Source: a virus. From it: a stretch of DNA of 29,818 bases. The stretch covers positions 1 through 29,818 of the IMG/VR virus record IMGVR_UViG_3300031673_006334; one strand, 5' to 3'. Both the position numbers and the translations under genes were made by a program. Under the pieces are notes generated by a model. It was not told where the DNA came from, searched no databases, and saw only the letters and a program-made list of their open reading frames with translations. Below are positions 6,420 through 14,687 of this stretch, in pieces; within the stretch, counting starts at the first letter, position 1, and the number at the start of each line of letters is the position of its first letter.

Positions 6420-8117
6420 TCACTTTCTGTAAAGTTTCAATTCCATTTTTGGATTTGTGACATCGTAATAATAGTTGCACAATCCGGCGTTACAATTCTC
6501 AGTTGCCCCACCCGGTCCCTGACAGTTTTCGCCCTCATAATCCGGGGAATCATACATGATTTCAACGCCCCTCAAAACATGCAGCGCTTCAATCAGATCG
6601 TAAACCGCTGTTGAGAACTCCTCATTTTTCGCCATCAATTGCGGATCTGTTACTTCACCCCCTAAGCCGTCATCCCAAGGGTACGTCCCACATGTGCAAG
6701 CCGTGAGCGTTTCCCTTGCCGACGTGTAGACCGTTTCAACTCCACCGGCCCCGTCTGAAATCGTTTCCGTGTATGCATGGGCCGAAAATGTAACTTGTAC
6801 AATTGAGTTTTCGCTCATGACCGCCCCAGGATACCCCAGGCCGATATTGTCGTTGCCGTACTCGGCATCCGTGCCGTATGAAAAATATGCATCATCGATA
6901 TCGAGAGAGCAGATAAAATGGGACTCGAAATAATCCCAAGACGACCAATCATATAGAATCACACCACCAGGCTGAAAAACCGGTGGGCTTCCGGTCCAAT
7001 AATATGATTGAGTATAAGCAGGCGCGATAACCCCCCATGGGGTTGACGTATCGTCCCATTCTTGCGTGCGGTCATATATGCCACCGACAAGAGATAAGGT
7101 ATCTGATAATTGCGGCTTATCATACAGGTATCCGGGGACTTCGCTTTGTTCTGGAAGTCCCCATGTAGTGGACTTATTATGATACTCAGTATAGGCCGCA
7201 TCCGTGTAAAACGTTCGAAGCAACCGGGTATATGGCAATCCGAAAGTCGAATCGACAGCGGTCGTTTCGGTTTTGCCGGCAAGGTAGGCGATACAATCCG
7301 CATAATCCTGGACGCCTATAAAATCCGTGGGATAATCGTTTTCGGTGATATCCCACACGATGCCGAGTTCCCCTAGGGAAAAAAAAACAAGTTCATCGGT
7401 CCCACATGGTTTCGGGCTGCTCCGGAATCCGATAACTTTTCCCTGCCCCCATTTTTGCTTTTCGAACTCGACAAGGACTTCGTCGTTTTCTTCGAACGGC
7501 TCGGCATGGCAATCCATATAATCCACAGGCACCCCATAAAGATTTTCGACCTGGTTGACATCTATATCCCGGTTTGTCTGCGACACATGCGGCCGCAAAT
7601 TGACGGAGGCTGTGTTATTTTCGTAGTCGATATCATATATCTTGCCGTATCGATAAGTCGGATGGAACTTTTGAATCGACGGTGCAATGATCCAATTGAG
7701 TAATTGGTGATACGGATTAATAGTCCCGAAGAACCGCAAGATACCATCTTCCGCCGCCGTGTATGCTGCACCGTCATCGAATGCCGGGGCGATATTCAAC
7801 CCTTGCAGCTCCCGGTCGATTTCGATAGTTTTAACGATTGATCCGACTGTTATATCACCTAAATCGGCACACCAAACAAGCCGGTCTTCTTGCGTCTGTG
7901 TCTCGTAATATTCGAATCTTTCAATCTTTTTTTCAAGGCCTGCAATCTGAATTTTCAAGAAAGGTTTTTCGGTAGCTGTGGCCGTGTCAAGGCGTGCTGT
8001 GAGCTTATCGGCAAGGGACTGCAACATTCTTTTTGAGTTCCGACCCTCTTCGAATATCAGGCGAATTTTAAAAAAACCATCGTCGCCTACTTTAGCTCTG
8101 ACCAGTGCTTTTCCCAT
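6420..8117 (-). CDS. Tail hub/baseplate-like protein with OB-fold segment, 565 aa
   Basis: Residues about 150-240 read as a small barrel: Y-G-K-I-Y-D-I-D-Y ... V-P-V-D-Y ... F-E-E-N-D-E-V-L-V-E-F ... W-G-Q-G-K-V-I-G-F. This strand order and the E-N-D-E-V-L-V step are seen in OB-fold domains of phage baseplate hub and spike proteins. The N-terminal 80 residues are a Lys/Glu-rich helix pair, and the C-terminal 320 residues are Tyr/Gly/Asp-rich with a late Cys cluster (T-A-C-T-C-G; E-N-C; E-N-C-N-A-G-L-C-N). The gene is directly abutted by the 322-aa gene upstream. The structural role is fairly secure; the exact position in the tail tip is inference. Confidence 0.65.
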   Translation of the reverse strand: MGKALVRAKVGDDGFFKIRLIFEEGRNSKRMLQSLADKLTARLDTATATEKPFLKIQIAGLEKKIERFEYYETQTQEDRLVWCADLGDITVGSIVKTIEIDRELQGLNIAPAFDDGAAYTAAEDGILRFFGTINPYHQLLNWIIAPSIQKFHPTYRYGKIYDIDYENNTASVNLRPHVSQTNRDIDVNQVENLYGVPVDYMDCHAEPFEENDEVLVEFEKQKWGQGKVIGFRSSPKPCGTDELVFFSLGELGIVWDITENDYPTDFIGVQDYADCIAYLAGKTETTAVDSTFGLPYTRLLRTFYTDAAYTEYHNKSTTWGLPEQSEVPGYLYDKPQLSDTLSLVGGIYDRTQEWDDTSTPWGVIAPAYTQSYYWTGSPPVFQPGGVILYDWSSWDYFESHFICSLDIDDAYFSYGTDAEYGNDNIGLGYPGAVMSENSIVQVTFSAHAYTETISDGAGGVETVYTSARETLTACTCGTYPWDDGLGGEVTDPQLMAKNEEFSTAVYDLIEALHVLRGVEIMYDSPDYEGENCQGPGGATENCNAGLCNYYYDVTNPKMELKLYRK

Positions 8118-9086
8118 TTAATTATACTTTACATAAAGATAATATGATGAATCTTTCCACGATACCGGATTAACATCCCGATCAATATAGAGCGTCAGCC
8201 GGCAAGTGTAAATTCCGGCAGGCAACGTCCCGTTAAACTCACCGCTCCCACGATATGTATACAGCGTTGGCGAGGGGTTGGTGAAAGGCGTATATTCCCC
8301 TTGAATCAAATCGAATTCAAATCCTGTTGCTATATCATCAGAATCCAGAGCAGGCCGTAAGGTGGAAAATTGGATCTGGATATCGGCCTCAGCAGGAACA
8401 GTAAACTGCCTGCAAATAAACACAAACATATCATAAGTATATCCTTCTGGGGAAATGTAAGTTATACCGATATCCCCATACCCGGATGAGCATAGCGAGC
8501 CAAACGCTGCGGCCGAAGGCGTGCCAATAAAAACTTCATACGTGCAACTCGGGAGTCCAGGATCGCCATCAACCGAATCGTCATCTGGCGGCTGTGCCCC
8601 TTCCGTCAGTGTAGTCGTGCCACTGGCCCCGGTCCACTCAGCCGAAACGGATAAAATATACCGTTCAACTCCGAGATAATCCACCGCCATTCCGGTTTGA
8701 TATCCTTGTGCGATGTACGGCAGCCGGAAAGACCAGAATCCGTTCTGGAGCTGTTCAAAGGCTGTCAGGTCATCGACTTCGAAAGATGCTGGGATTGATC
8801 CGGAAAGAACAACATCGGCAAGGGTGATCGTTATGGACTTATTTGTCGGCCCCTTGGCAACTGCGAGTGTATCAATCCCGGCCGTCAAAATCTCAGTGGA
8901 AACCCCATCGACCACCTGATAAAGCGTAACCGTCCCGGTTTCCTGATTATCCGAAATGAATTCAAGATAATCCAGGCCCTCGACTTTTATTGACCCACTT
9001 TCGCCGGATGCGTTTGATGCAAAATTGAACGATGAAACCGGGAGTTCCGTAGATTCAAGATATATTTGGAAAATTGTTTTGCTCAT
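8118..9086 (-). CDS. Beta-rich tail-tip protein, 322 aa
   Basis: Starts MSKTIFQIYLESTELPVSSF. It is beta-rich and acidic, with Thr/Ser/Asp repeats and no signal peptide or membrane helix. A linker rich in Pro and Asp at residues about 165-180 (Q-P-P-D-D-D-S-V-D-G-D) splits it into two domains. The C-terminal part ends in strands with Y-R-G-S-G-E-F-N-G-T-L-P-A-G-I-Y, resembling jelly-roll or immunoglobulin-like edges. It ends exactly where the 565-aa tail protein begins and starts 4 bases after the RCC1 gene stop, so all are co-expressed. Specific function unknown. Confidence 0.65.
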   Translation of the reverse strand: MSKTIFQIYLESTELPVSSFNFASNASGESGSIKVEGLDYLEFISDNQETGTVTLYQVVDGVSTEILTAGIDTLAVAKGPTNKSITITLADVVLSGSIPASFEVDDLTAFEQLQNGFWSFRLPYIAQGYQTGMAVDYLGVERYILSVSAEWTGASGTTTLTEGAQPPDDDSVDGDPGLPSCTYEVFIGTPSAAAFGSLCSSGYGDIGITYISPEGYTYDMFVFICRQFTVPAEADIQIQFSTLRPALDSDDIATGFEFDLIQGEYTPFTNPSPTLYTYRGSGEFNGTLPAGIYTCRLTLYIDRDVNPVSWKDSSYYLYVKYN

Positions 9087-9090
9087 CGAT

Positions 9091-10542
9091 TTACAAATCC
9101 AATATTTTAGCAGTGGAAACCCACGGACTTGTTGCTGATAAGGGGTTCACCTCATTGTTGATATTACGCCCCCATCCATAATATTCACCAGTGGAAGAAA
9201 CGGCCCATGTTCGCTGATATCCGCAAGCGATAACCGAAATACCGGACAAAACAGGGCTTGAAACGTCTATCCAGGGATTCGTTGCCGATGCAGGATTTGA
9301 TTCATTGTTACCATTACCCCCATACGAAAAAACGTCCTCACCTACCAAAACGGCTGAATGCAGATTGCCACAAGCAATATTGGAGGCACCTGAAAACAGG
9401 ACTCTTGTTATGTCAGTACTTGCCACTCCATCAGTACTGTTATAATCAGTTTGTGGATTTCTACCAATTCCGACTACATCACCATTCGTTTTCAAAAATA
9501 GCGCATGAGTTCCACCAACACCAACCTTAGACACTGACCCCACAATAATATTGGTTTGATCAACCCATGGGTTCACGCCGCCGGGCTTGATTTCGCCGTC
9601 AGAATTGCCACCCCACCCGATCACGTCGCCATTTGTTTTAATCACAAAAGTATTGTCACCACCCGCAAAGACAGCGATACAATCAGTCATTAAAACGGTC
9701 GCCGTATTCGTCCATGGGGTTGTTGCGCTCGCCGGGTTTACTTGCCTTGTGCTATTACGGCCCCACCCGATCACATCACCATTTGATTTTAATGCGATGG
9801 AATGCGCACCACCGGCGGCAATGTCAATGCAATCGGTGGCCATTATTGTTGCAGAGTTTATCCATGGGTCTGTAGCACTAGCGGGATTGACGTGCTGATA
9901 GCCATTCCAACCGAATCCATAAACGTTCCCGGAGGCGTCTAAAAGTAGGGTATGAGACTCACCCCTCGAAACTTTTATATATGGCCCTGTTAAAATAATG
10001 GATTGAGATGTCCACGGATGCGTCCCGTCGTTCGGATTCGTTTCATTATCGGAATTGATCCCCCATGAAATATAGGCCCCGTCATCGTCAAGATATGAAA
10101 ATCCCTGACAATAATCCGTCATTGAGGCAATGGCAGAAAAAGGTGTAGGCGTAGGCGGATCAGGTTCAGGCGGATAAATAATCTCCGACACATCCGTATC
10201 TTTTGATACAATCTGCAACTTGATTTCCGCCTGATCGCCGGCGGGTTCAAAAATCCCCATCACCCGGGCGGTGAATTGCGCCGTATTCGTCCCGAAAAGG
10301 ATATCCGCCCGGCTTTCCATCATGATCTCCAAATTCAACCGCTGCGCCGATGTCAAATTCTGAATAATGATCCGAGCTTCCCGGTCACCCTGCACGTATC
10401 CGCCGTCATGAATAAAAGTTGTTGCATTGACTAATTGCACGGTCGAAGTCCTGGCGGAGCCCACGGCGAAAGTAAGAGCGTAATTCCGATGAAGGACAAC
10501 CGGATCAAACAGCCCAACGGTTTTCGGGATGAGCGTAATCAT
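9091..10542 (-). CDS. Tail protein carrying a seven-bladed RCC1 propeller, 483 aa
   Basis: ATG 10542 overlaps the upstream stop (ATGA), which favours it over the in-frame start at 10590. Residues 1-120 are a beta-rich domain beginning MITLIPKTVGLFDPVVLHRN, then a Pro-rich linker (P-P-E-P-D-P-P-T-P-T-P). From about residue 130 to the end, seven repeats of about 50 residues follow, each with the RCC1 signature G-G-x-H-(S/A)-x-x-L-K-(S/T)-x-G-D-V-x-G-W-G-x-N. Between blades lies a repeated N-P-A-S-A-T-x-P-W loop. RCC1 propellers are known as protein- or nucleic-acid-binding platforms in eukaryotes and occur in some bacterial proteins. In a phage tail operon, surface binding or host recognition is the likely use. 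No blade is missing. Confidence 0.85.
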   Translation of the reverse strand: MITLIPKTVGLFDPVVLHRNYALTFAVGSARTSTVQLVNATTFIHDGGYVQGDREARIIIQNLTSAQRLNLEIMMESRADILFGTNTAQFTARVMGIFEPAGDQAEIKLQIVSKDTDVSEIIYPPEPDPPTPTPFSAIASMTDYCQGFSYLDDDGAYISWGINSDNETNPNDGTHPWTSQSIILTGPYIKVSRGESHTLLLDASGNVYGFGWNGYQHVNPASATDPWINSATIMATDCIDIAAGGAHSIALKSNGDVIGWGRNSTRQVNPASATTPWTNTATVLMTDCIAVFAGGDNTFVIKTNGDVIGWGGNSDGEIKPGGVNPWVDQTNIIVGSVSKVGVGGTHALFLKTNGDVVGIGRNPQTDYNSTDGVASTDITRVLFSGASNIACGNLHSAVLVGEDVFSYGGNGNNESNPASATNPWIDVSSPVLSGISVIACGYQRTWAVSSTGEYYGWGRNINNEVNPLSATSPWVSTAKILDL

Positions 10543-10682
10543 TTTGACTTTTCCTTTTGGACATCCGGGAAGAAAATTGACCGGTTGCAATCTTCACAAT
10601 TCCAGAGCGTCCCCGATTTCGTTCTTTCGGCCTTAAGTTCTTTGTCGCACCGATCACAAACGACTTTTATTTCTTTTTTCAT
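10539..10682 (-). CDS. Small zinc-ribbon protein, 47 aa
   Basis: Starts MKKEIKVVCDRCDKELKAER. Two Cys pairs, C-D-R-C and C-E-D-C, lie about 20 residues apart in a treble-clef/zinc-ribbon arrangement, with a basic tail. ATG 10682 overlaps the lipoprotein stop as ATGA, and its own stop overlaps the RCC1 start the same way, so three genes are translationally chained. A longer start at 10727 would run inside the lipoprotein gene and is not needed. Such miniature zinc ribbons are frequent in phage tail operons, without known function. Confidence 0.7.
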   Translation of the reverse strand: MKKEIKVVCDRCDKELKAERTKSGTLWNCEDCNRSIFFPDVQKEKSK

Positions 10683-11077
10683 GCCGGATTGTACCCCACA
10701 ATATTCCGCATGATACGCCGGAACCATGCCTCGGTTTCATTCGGATCGCTTCCTGAGTTGATGTATTTCATGGCCAGGCCGTAATAATATGAAACATCCT
10801 CATATAGAAAACAATCATCCACGGCCGCCTGGGAATATATATAAATCCGGTCAGCTACTTCATAAGGCTCCGAATCAAGGAACCCGTTTCCGTCCTGCCT
10901 TGCTGACGTGCAGGCCATCAGGCGGATGTTTCTTTTTTCGCATGCCACCCCATCGGGAGCGACAACCGTTTCTTGATCCGTTGTATTTTTTGGGATTTCG
11001 TTTATCACGGTATCGTCATCTCCGCAACCAAACCCGAAAAGAACCGCAACCAGCAACACGATAAAAAACTTTTTCAT
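10679..11077 (-). CDS. Lipoprotein in tail operon, 132 aa
   Basis: Starts MKKFFIVLLVAVLFGFGCGD: a two-Lys N-terminus, hydrophobic core and lipobox F-G-C with Cys 18. The mature part opens with G-D-D-D and contains four further Cys (A-C-E, A-C-T, D-C-F region), so disulfides are possible in the periplasm. The start at 11077 is chosen because the signal peptide begins exactly there and AAGG precedes it; upstream extension to 11197 adds only junk-like sequence. Lipoproteins encoded by phages can block superinfection; TP-J34 Ltp does so by targeting the tape measure. Position just after the tape measure block makes this idea attractive but unproven. Confidence 0.75.
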   Translation of the reverse strand: MKKFFIVLLVAVLFGFGCGDDDTVINEIPKNTTDQETVVAPDGVACEKRNIRLMACTSARQDGNGFLDSEPYEVADRIYIYSQAAVDDCFLYEDVSYYYGLAMKYINSGSDPNETEAWFRRIMRNIVGYNPA

Positions 11078-11103
11078 TTCAAATCCTTTCGTTCTTTTTT
11101 TTC

Positions 11104-11137
11104 GTTCCCGATCTGCGCCGGATACAGAGTCGGGAAC
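11104..11137 (-). other. Strong intergenic hairpin before the lipoprotein gene
   Basis: Arms GTTCCCGA and TCGGGAAC pair perfectly, and TCTG/CAGA extends the stem with one bulged C. On the coding strand the hairpin is followed by an A run and then AAGG-ATTTGAA-ATG, not by T, so it is an upstream RNA structure and not a terminator for this operon. It may separate translation of the micro-gene at 11178-11246 from the lipoprotein gene or mark an RNA processing point. Confidence 0.6.
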
Positions 11138-11177
11138 CTGATAGAAACTTACCGGCCAGGCATGAAACTTGTTTAAA

Positions 11178-11246
11178 TCAGCAACCCCAACAACCATAGA
11201 TTGACAAACAAGACAAAATCAGCATAATACCAAAAAAATACCTCAT
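11178..11246 (-). CDS. Micro-lipoprotein, 22 aa
   Basis: A tiny frame starting MRYFFGIMLILSCLSIYGC and ending W-G-C. AAGGAG sits 8-9 bases before ATG 11246-11244, a good ribosome site with no larger frame to explain it. The sequence is a hydrophobic helix followed by S-I-Y-G-C, an acceptable lipobox, leaving a mature tripeptide or tetrapeptide Cys-Trp-Gly-Cys. Colicin lysis peptides and other entericidin-like lipopeptides have this logic: a very short lipid-anchored peptide. Too short to verify by homology; the ribosome site and lipobox are the evidence. Confidence 0.5.
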   Translation of the reverse strand: MRYFFGIMLILSCLSIYGCWGC

Positions 11247-11263
11247 CGTTTCTCTCCTTTCTT

Positions 11264-11320
11264 TTATGTTATTGATAGAATCCACCAAATAAGTAGCATA
11301 ACAGATATCAAAACGTCCAA
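11264..11320 (-). CDS. Possible 18-aa membrane peptide (TTG start)
   Basis: From TTG 11320-11318 the frame reads M-D-V-L-I-S-V-M-L-L-I-W-W-I-L-S-I-T, nearly a pure membrane helix, ending 18 bases before the micro-lipoprotein start. GGA lies 8 bases before the TTG, and the frame begins right after the STAS-like gene stop. The non-ATG start and weak ribosome site make it uncertain; chance hydrophobic frames of this length do occur. Confidence 0.3.
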   Translation of the reverse strand: MDVLISVMLLIWWILSIT

Positions 11321-11324
11321 GCTT

Positions 11325-11876
11325 TTATTCCGCAATGTCATCATTCAACCCCTGATTTTTCACAATTATTTCCACCATGGAGGCTTTTTCAGTCTCCTTC
11401 TGTGTGAGTGTATATTTAAGCAGTTCGTGGAGTTCTGAACCTTCTTCCATTTCCGGGAAAATAAAAAGGACAACTGTCTGGTTTTTGCTGCAAGCGGTAT
11501 GTATCAATTTTTTCAAGCCATCGCTCCCGGCCTTGTTTATCCTTCGGATATTACAAAAGGAGAAAGAAATCGGAAGGCTTGAAGCCCTGGCCTTTTCGAC
11601 CTTCCCGGCCAGCCCGGAAAAAAAGAAATTGCAGTCGGCAGGGTTGATATTTTCCTTTGCGATGTATGAAACTTTCCGGTCGAAATAGGTCAATTCCCGC
11701 TCAACGAATTTGATATCAGACCACTGTTTCTGGCCTTGGAATACAGCAAGGATCTCCGGAAGAAATTGTTTGACTTCCGGGAAAAGTCGCACGATCAAAA
11801 AAAGACCCATCCCGGCAACTGGCCAGTTTTGCGGCAAAAGAAAAAAACCTCTTATTTCGTTCCATATCTCAATCAT
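11325..11876 (-). CDS. Membrane-anchored protein with STAS-like C-terminus, 183 aa
   Basis: Starts MIEIWNEIRGFFLLPQNWPV. Residues about 15-32 (W-P-V-A-G-M-G-L-F-L-I-V-R-L-F) are a short hydrophobic segment, possibly one membrane helix, followed by V-K-Q-F-L-P-E-I-L-A-V-F. Residues 90-165 resemble a STAS fold: a strand F-S-F-C-N-I-R-R-I-N, then K-A-G-S-D-G-L-K-K-L-I-H-T-A, then a strand V-V-L-F-I-F-P-E-M and helix E-L-H-E-L-L-K-Y. The S-D-G-L-K-K-L step fits the conserved S-x-G-L-x-x-L of anti-sigma antagonists. ATG 11876 overlaps the tape measure stop as ATGA. It opens a run of membrane products that interrupts the tail genes. Confidence 0.6.
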   Translation of the reverse strand: MIEIWNEIRGFFLLPQNWPVAGMGLFLIVRLFPEVKQFLPEILAVFQGQKQWSDIKFVERELTYFDRKVSYIAKENINPADCNFFFSGLAGKVEKARASSLPISFSFCNIRRINKAGSDGLKKLIHTACSKNQTVVLFIFPEMEEGSELHELLKYTLTQKETEKASMVEIIVKNQGLNDDIAE

Positions 11877-14497
11877 CCTGCCGCCTCGATTAAAAATTCC
11901 GCTGCATCTTCAGTCTCGCCCCAGAGCTGCAAATATGGGATAGCTTCCTTGACCGCTGCCGTCAGCATCGGCCCGAGCCGGTCATCAATCGTGATCCGGA
12001 GAGCGGCTTTTTCCCCGGTGATCAAATCCCTTTTTAGCTGATTCCGGAGTTTGATTTCTTCCAGCGTTTGTTCAAGAATCTTTTCCTGAATCGCTGCCTG
12101 TCTTTCCTGAACGGATAGATTTTGCCGGACTTGCTGCCGCCAAAGATAAAGCGCTTCGAAGTCCAGATTGTCTTTTGAAAAGCTGCCGAAAAGATCCGTG
12201 TTTGCTTTTGTCGCCTCGATTGCGAGTTTTGTCGATTCCTTGACGGCCGTGTCGAAGGTTTGAAAAACCAGTTCAGCCTTTTTCATGTCCAGTTCGAACT
12301 CGAATTTCAAAGCCTCGCTGATTATCTTCGATTGTTCTTCAATCCTTTTGACGACTCGCTTCGTCTCTTCTTCAGCTTTTGTTATCTCTAATTTGACTTC
12401 CAGATCAAGTTTTTTGATGTCCAAATCATCCAACTTTTTCTTTGCGTCTGCGGTATCCGCATCAATCCTAATCGGATCTTTTTGGATTTGATCTTTATCA
12501 GTTTTTAATTTATTCAGTTCTTTTGCCGCCTGATCGGTTGTCAGACCAATTGGCTTTTTTTCGGTAATTTCGGCAATTTGTTGCTGGACATCGGCAAGCC
12601 TTTTATTTAACCCAGGATCCCCAGGGGCAGCACCGAGCGCAAGCTTTATCGATTGCTCTTCAAGTGTCAACTCATCTATTGTTTTTTTGACTGTTTCAAG
12701 TTCGGTTTTTTCGACATCGATTTTTACTTCTGCTTTATCGGGCAGATTTTCTATTTCTTTTCCAGCATCGCCAACCTTGCCGGAAAATGCATCCACGGCG
12801 TCACCGGCGCCGGCAATCGCTTTTTTAAACCCTTTCCCAATATCGTCGGATAGCTCATCCCGAAAACCTTTTAGCCCGTCCTGAATTCCGGATAACTTTT
12901 TCCGGAATTCTTCAACCTGGGGGAACACTTTACCAGGCAAGAACGAAACAGCCTCAACAATCGATAGAAAAGCGCTGACAGCCGTCGAAGCGAACGAGAG
13001 AAACACCGCACCGGCAGCAGACACAGCACCGACAAGCGCGTCAGTAATCCCGCCGATGATTTTAAAAACATCAGAAACGCCGCTTGTTTCTTCCCTGACC
13101 CCTCGCATGATGTCCCCGAAAGTTTTAAAAGCAGGCACAAGGGTATCCGCTACTTTTACGCTCCCTGCAAGGATGGAGGCCACTGAGTCTGTGATCTGCT
13201 GCAAAACGGATTGCAGGCCCTTTGCTGATGTCAGATCCACATCGCCAAAAATATTCCTTATATCGTTTGCGATAGCTTCGATAAAGGCGAAAACCTGCTT
13301 TTCTAATTCTGCGAAATTTATATTTTTGAAAGCTTTCGCAAAGTTGTTTGTTATCAGCTCAAGCCCGGCCCCTATTTTGTCGCTGAGCGTGTCAAGGAAA
13401 TCCAGATCCGTTACAGAGCTAACGACTTGTCGAAAAAGTTTTGTGAACTCATCGGTCAGGGATAAAGCGCCTTCTCTTGCTCTGTCTGTGGCCCCTTTTA
13501 AATCTTCAATGTTCGTTTTTGTTGTGTCGATCGCTGTGAAAGCCTCGGCCCCCAGGTCCTCGAATTGAGTCCCCAGTAATCCGACAAGGGCAGTCTGACG
13601 CTTTACCGGATCAGATATTTTGCCGACTGCCGTGATAACTTCTTGAAAAGATTGGGAGACTGTTTTTGTCCCGTTCGAGAGTTCAGCAAAGTTTTTATCG
13701 GCATCGATTCCGAGTGCGTCCAGTGCTTCCCGGGTGGCCTTCGTGTCATCCAGAACCCGCAATCGGAATTCTTTGAAGGCATCCGCCGCCTTGTCGGTCC
13801 CGAGTACGCCTTCAGCAAGGCCAGTCTGAAGGACCGAAAAGAACTCGGAAGCAGTGGCCCCACCGTCCTTGAATTGTGTGGAATACTCCTGAATCGTGTC
13901 CAAGAAATCCCCGGAAGAATTCAGACCTTTCTGAAATCCGCCAGCGATGAAATCGAAAGCCTCGTCCGAAGAGAGCCCAAAATTTTTCATTAAAGCACTT
14001 GCAGAATTGACGGACTCGTTCAGGTCGGCGTCAAAGATCTTCCGGACTACGAGGGCCCCCTCGCTAATTTTCTTTAGCTCTTCATCCCCGACATCCCCAA
14101 ATTTTTGAAAAACTTTTGTGATCAGGTCGGCGGATTCTTCGAGCGTTTCCGGAAGTGCGGTCCCGTAGACCTCTTTGATGATTTTTTCAAACCGGTCCGC
14201 CTCTTCCGGAAGCAAGCCCAATGCCGCTACCGTTTTCCCGACTGCAAAATTCACATCGTCGTTAAACTTGAGAGCGGCAACGCCGGCAACACCAAAGGCA
14301 GCGACCAGGGCCCCGCCAATAATGGAGGCTTTCCCGGCGACCTCCCCGATATTATCGGCAAGGCCGGACATGCTTTTTGATGTTTCGATTGCTTCTTTTT
14401 TAAGTGAGGCAAAATCAGCGGATACTCTTTTAAGTACGCCGCCAGTCTTGTTTTCTGCGCCGAAAATTATTTCATATGTGGATTTTCTATCTGCCAT
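11873..14497 (-). CDS. Tail tape measure protein, 874 aa
   Basis: It sets tail length and is expelled into the cell with the DNA. Residues 1-320 carry a TP901-type minor-tail core (PhageMin_Tail): S-T-Y-E-I-I-F-G-A at the start, V-G-K-T-V-A-A-L-G-L-L, then repeated D-A-A-D-A-F helices and L-V-G-L-L-G-T-Q-F-E-D-L-G. Hydrophobic segments at about 345-400 and 490-530 (A-G-A-V-F-L-S-F-A-S-T-A-V-S) may insert in the membrane. Residues 560-780 are a long coiled coil rich in Lys/Glu/Asp. It is the largest gene of the window, directly after the G-T chaperone as in lambda. 874 residues would correspond to a tail of roughly 130 nm if 1.5 angstroms per residue applies. Confidence 0.9.
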   Translation of the reverse strand: MADRKSTYEIIFGAENKTGGVLKRVSADFASLKKEAIETSKSMSGLADNIGEVAGKASIIGGALVAAFGVAGVAALKFNDDVNFAVGKTVAALGLLPEEADRFEKIIKEVYGTALPETLEESADLITKVFQKFGDVGDEELKKISEGALVVRKIFDADLNESVNSASALMKNFGLSSDEAFDFIAGGFQKGLNSSGDFLDTIQEYSTQFKDGGATASEFFSVLQTGLAEGVLGTDKAADAFKEFRLRVLDDTKATREALDALGIDADKNFAELSNGTKTVSQSFQEVITAVGKISDPVKRQTALVGLLGTQFEDLGAEAFTAIDTTKTNIEDLKGATDRAREGALSLTDEFTKLFRQVVSSVTDLDFLDTLSDKIGAGLELITNNFAKAFKNINFAELEKQVFAFIEAIANDIRNIFGDVDLTSAKGLQSVLQQITDSVASILAGSVKVADTLVPAFKTFGDIMRGVREETSGVSDVFKIIGGITDALVGAVSAAGAVFLSFASTAVSAFLSIVEAVSFLPGKVFPQVEEFRKKLSGIQDGLKGFRDELSDDIGKGFKKAIAGAGDAVDAFSGKVGDAGKEIENLPDKAEVKIDVEKTELETVKKTIDELTLEEQSIKLALGAAPGDPGLNKRLADVQQQIAEITEKKPIGLTTDQAAKELNKLKTDKDQIQKDPIRIDADTADAKKKLDDLDIKKLDLEVKLEITKAEEETKRVVKRIEEQSKIISEALKFEFELDMKKAELVFQTFDTAVKESTKLAIEATKANTDLFGSFSKDNLDFEALYLWRQQVRQNLSVQERQAAIQEKILEQTLEEIKLRNQLKRDLITGEKAALRITIDDRLGPMLTAAVKEAIPYLQLWGETEDAAEFLIEAAG

Positions 14498-14505
14498 TTA
14501 ATCCT

Positions 14506-14682
14506 CTATTTTTTCGGCTTCGGTTTATTCTTTTCGTACTGGATCCACAAATTGATCTCTACATCTGTTGCGAATCCCTGCGGTATCACGTCCGGGCAAT
14601 CCTGATATAATCGCCCACCCCGGTACGAGCAGTATTCTAGCGCCAATTGAGTCCGGGGATCACGGTAAAGGCGCTGGGCTAT
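14506..14682 (-). CDS. Tail chaperone T domain, made by -1 frameshift from G
   Basis: A 58-codon open frame, -1 relative to the preceding gene, runs from the G stop to TAG 14508-14506, just before the tape measure start. It reads I-A-Q-R-L-Y-R-D-P-R-T-Q-L-A-L-E-Y-C and ends in basic K-P-K-P-K-K. It has no ATG or GTG with a ribosome site near its start, so frameshifting at A-AAA-TAG is the best explanation. This is the lambda gpG/gpGT arrangement: the fusion recruits the tape measure to the tail assembly. With the G part starting at 15197 the fusion would be about 230 aa. Confidence 0.7.
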   Translation of the reverse strand: MAQRLYRDPRTQLALEYCSYRGGRLYQDCPDVIPQGFATDVEINLWIQYEKNKPKPKK

Positions 14683-14687
14683 TTTGC
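14679..14687 (-). other. Candidate -1 frameshift site GCAAAATAG
   Basis: The coding strand reads GCA-AAA-TAG. Slipping back one base on the four-A run lets the ribosome pair Lys-tRNA with AAA again and continue as ATA-GCC-CAG in the open T frame. The -1 frame has stops (TGA-TAA) about 40 bases upstream, so the slip must happen between those and the TAG. It is not a perfect X-XXY-YYZ heptamer, so the exact slip codon is uncertain; a second A run (GATAAAATC) lies at the upstream limit. Confidence 0.5.
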
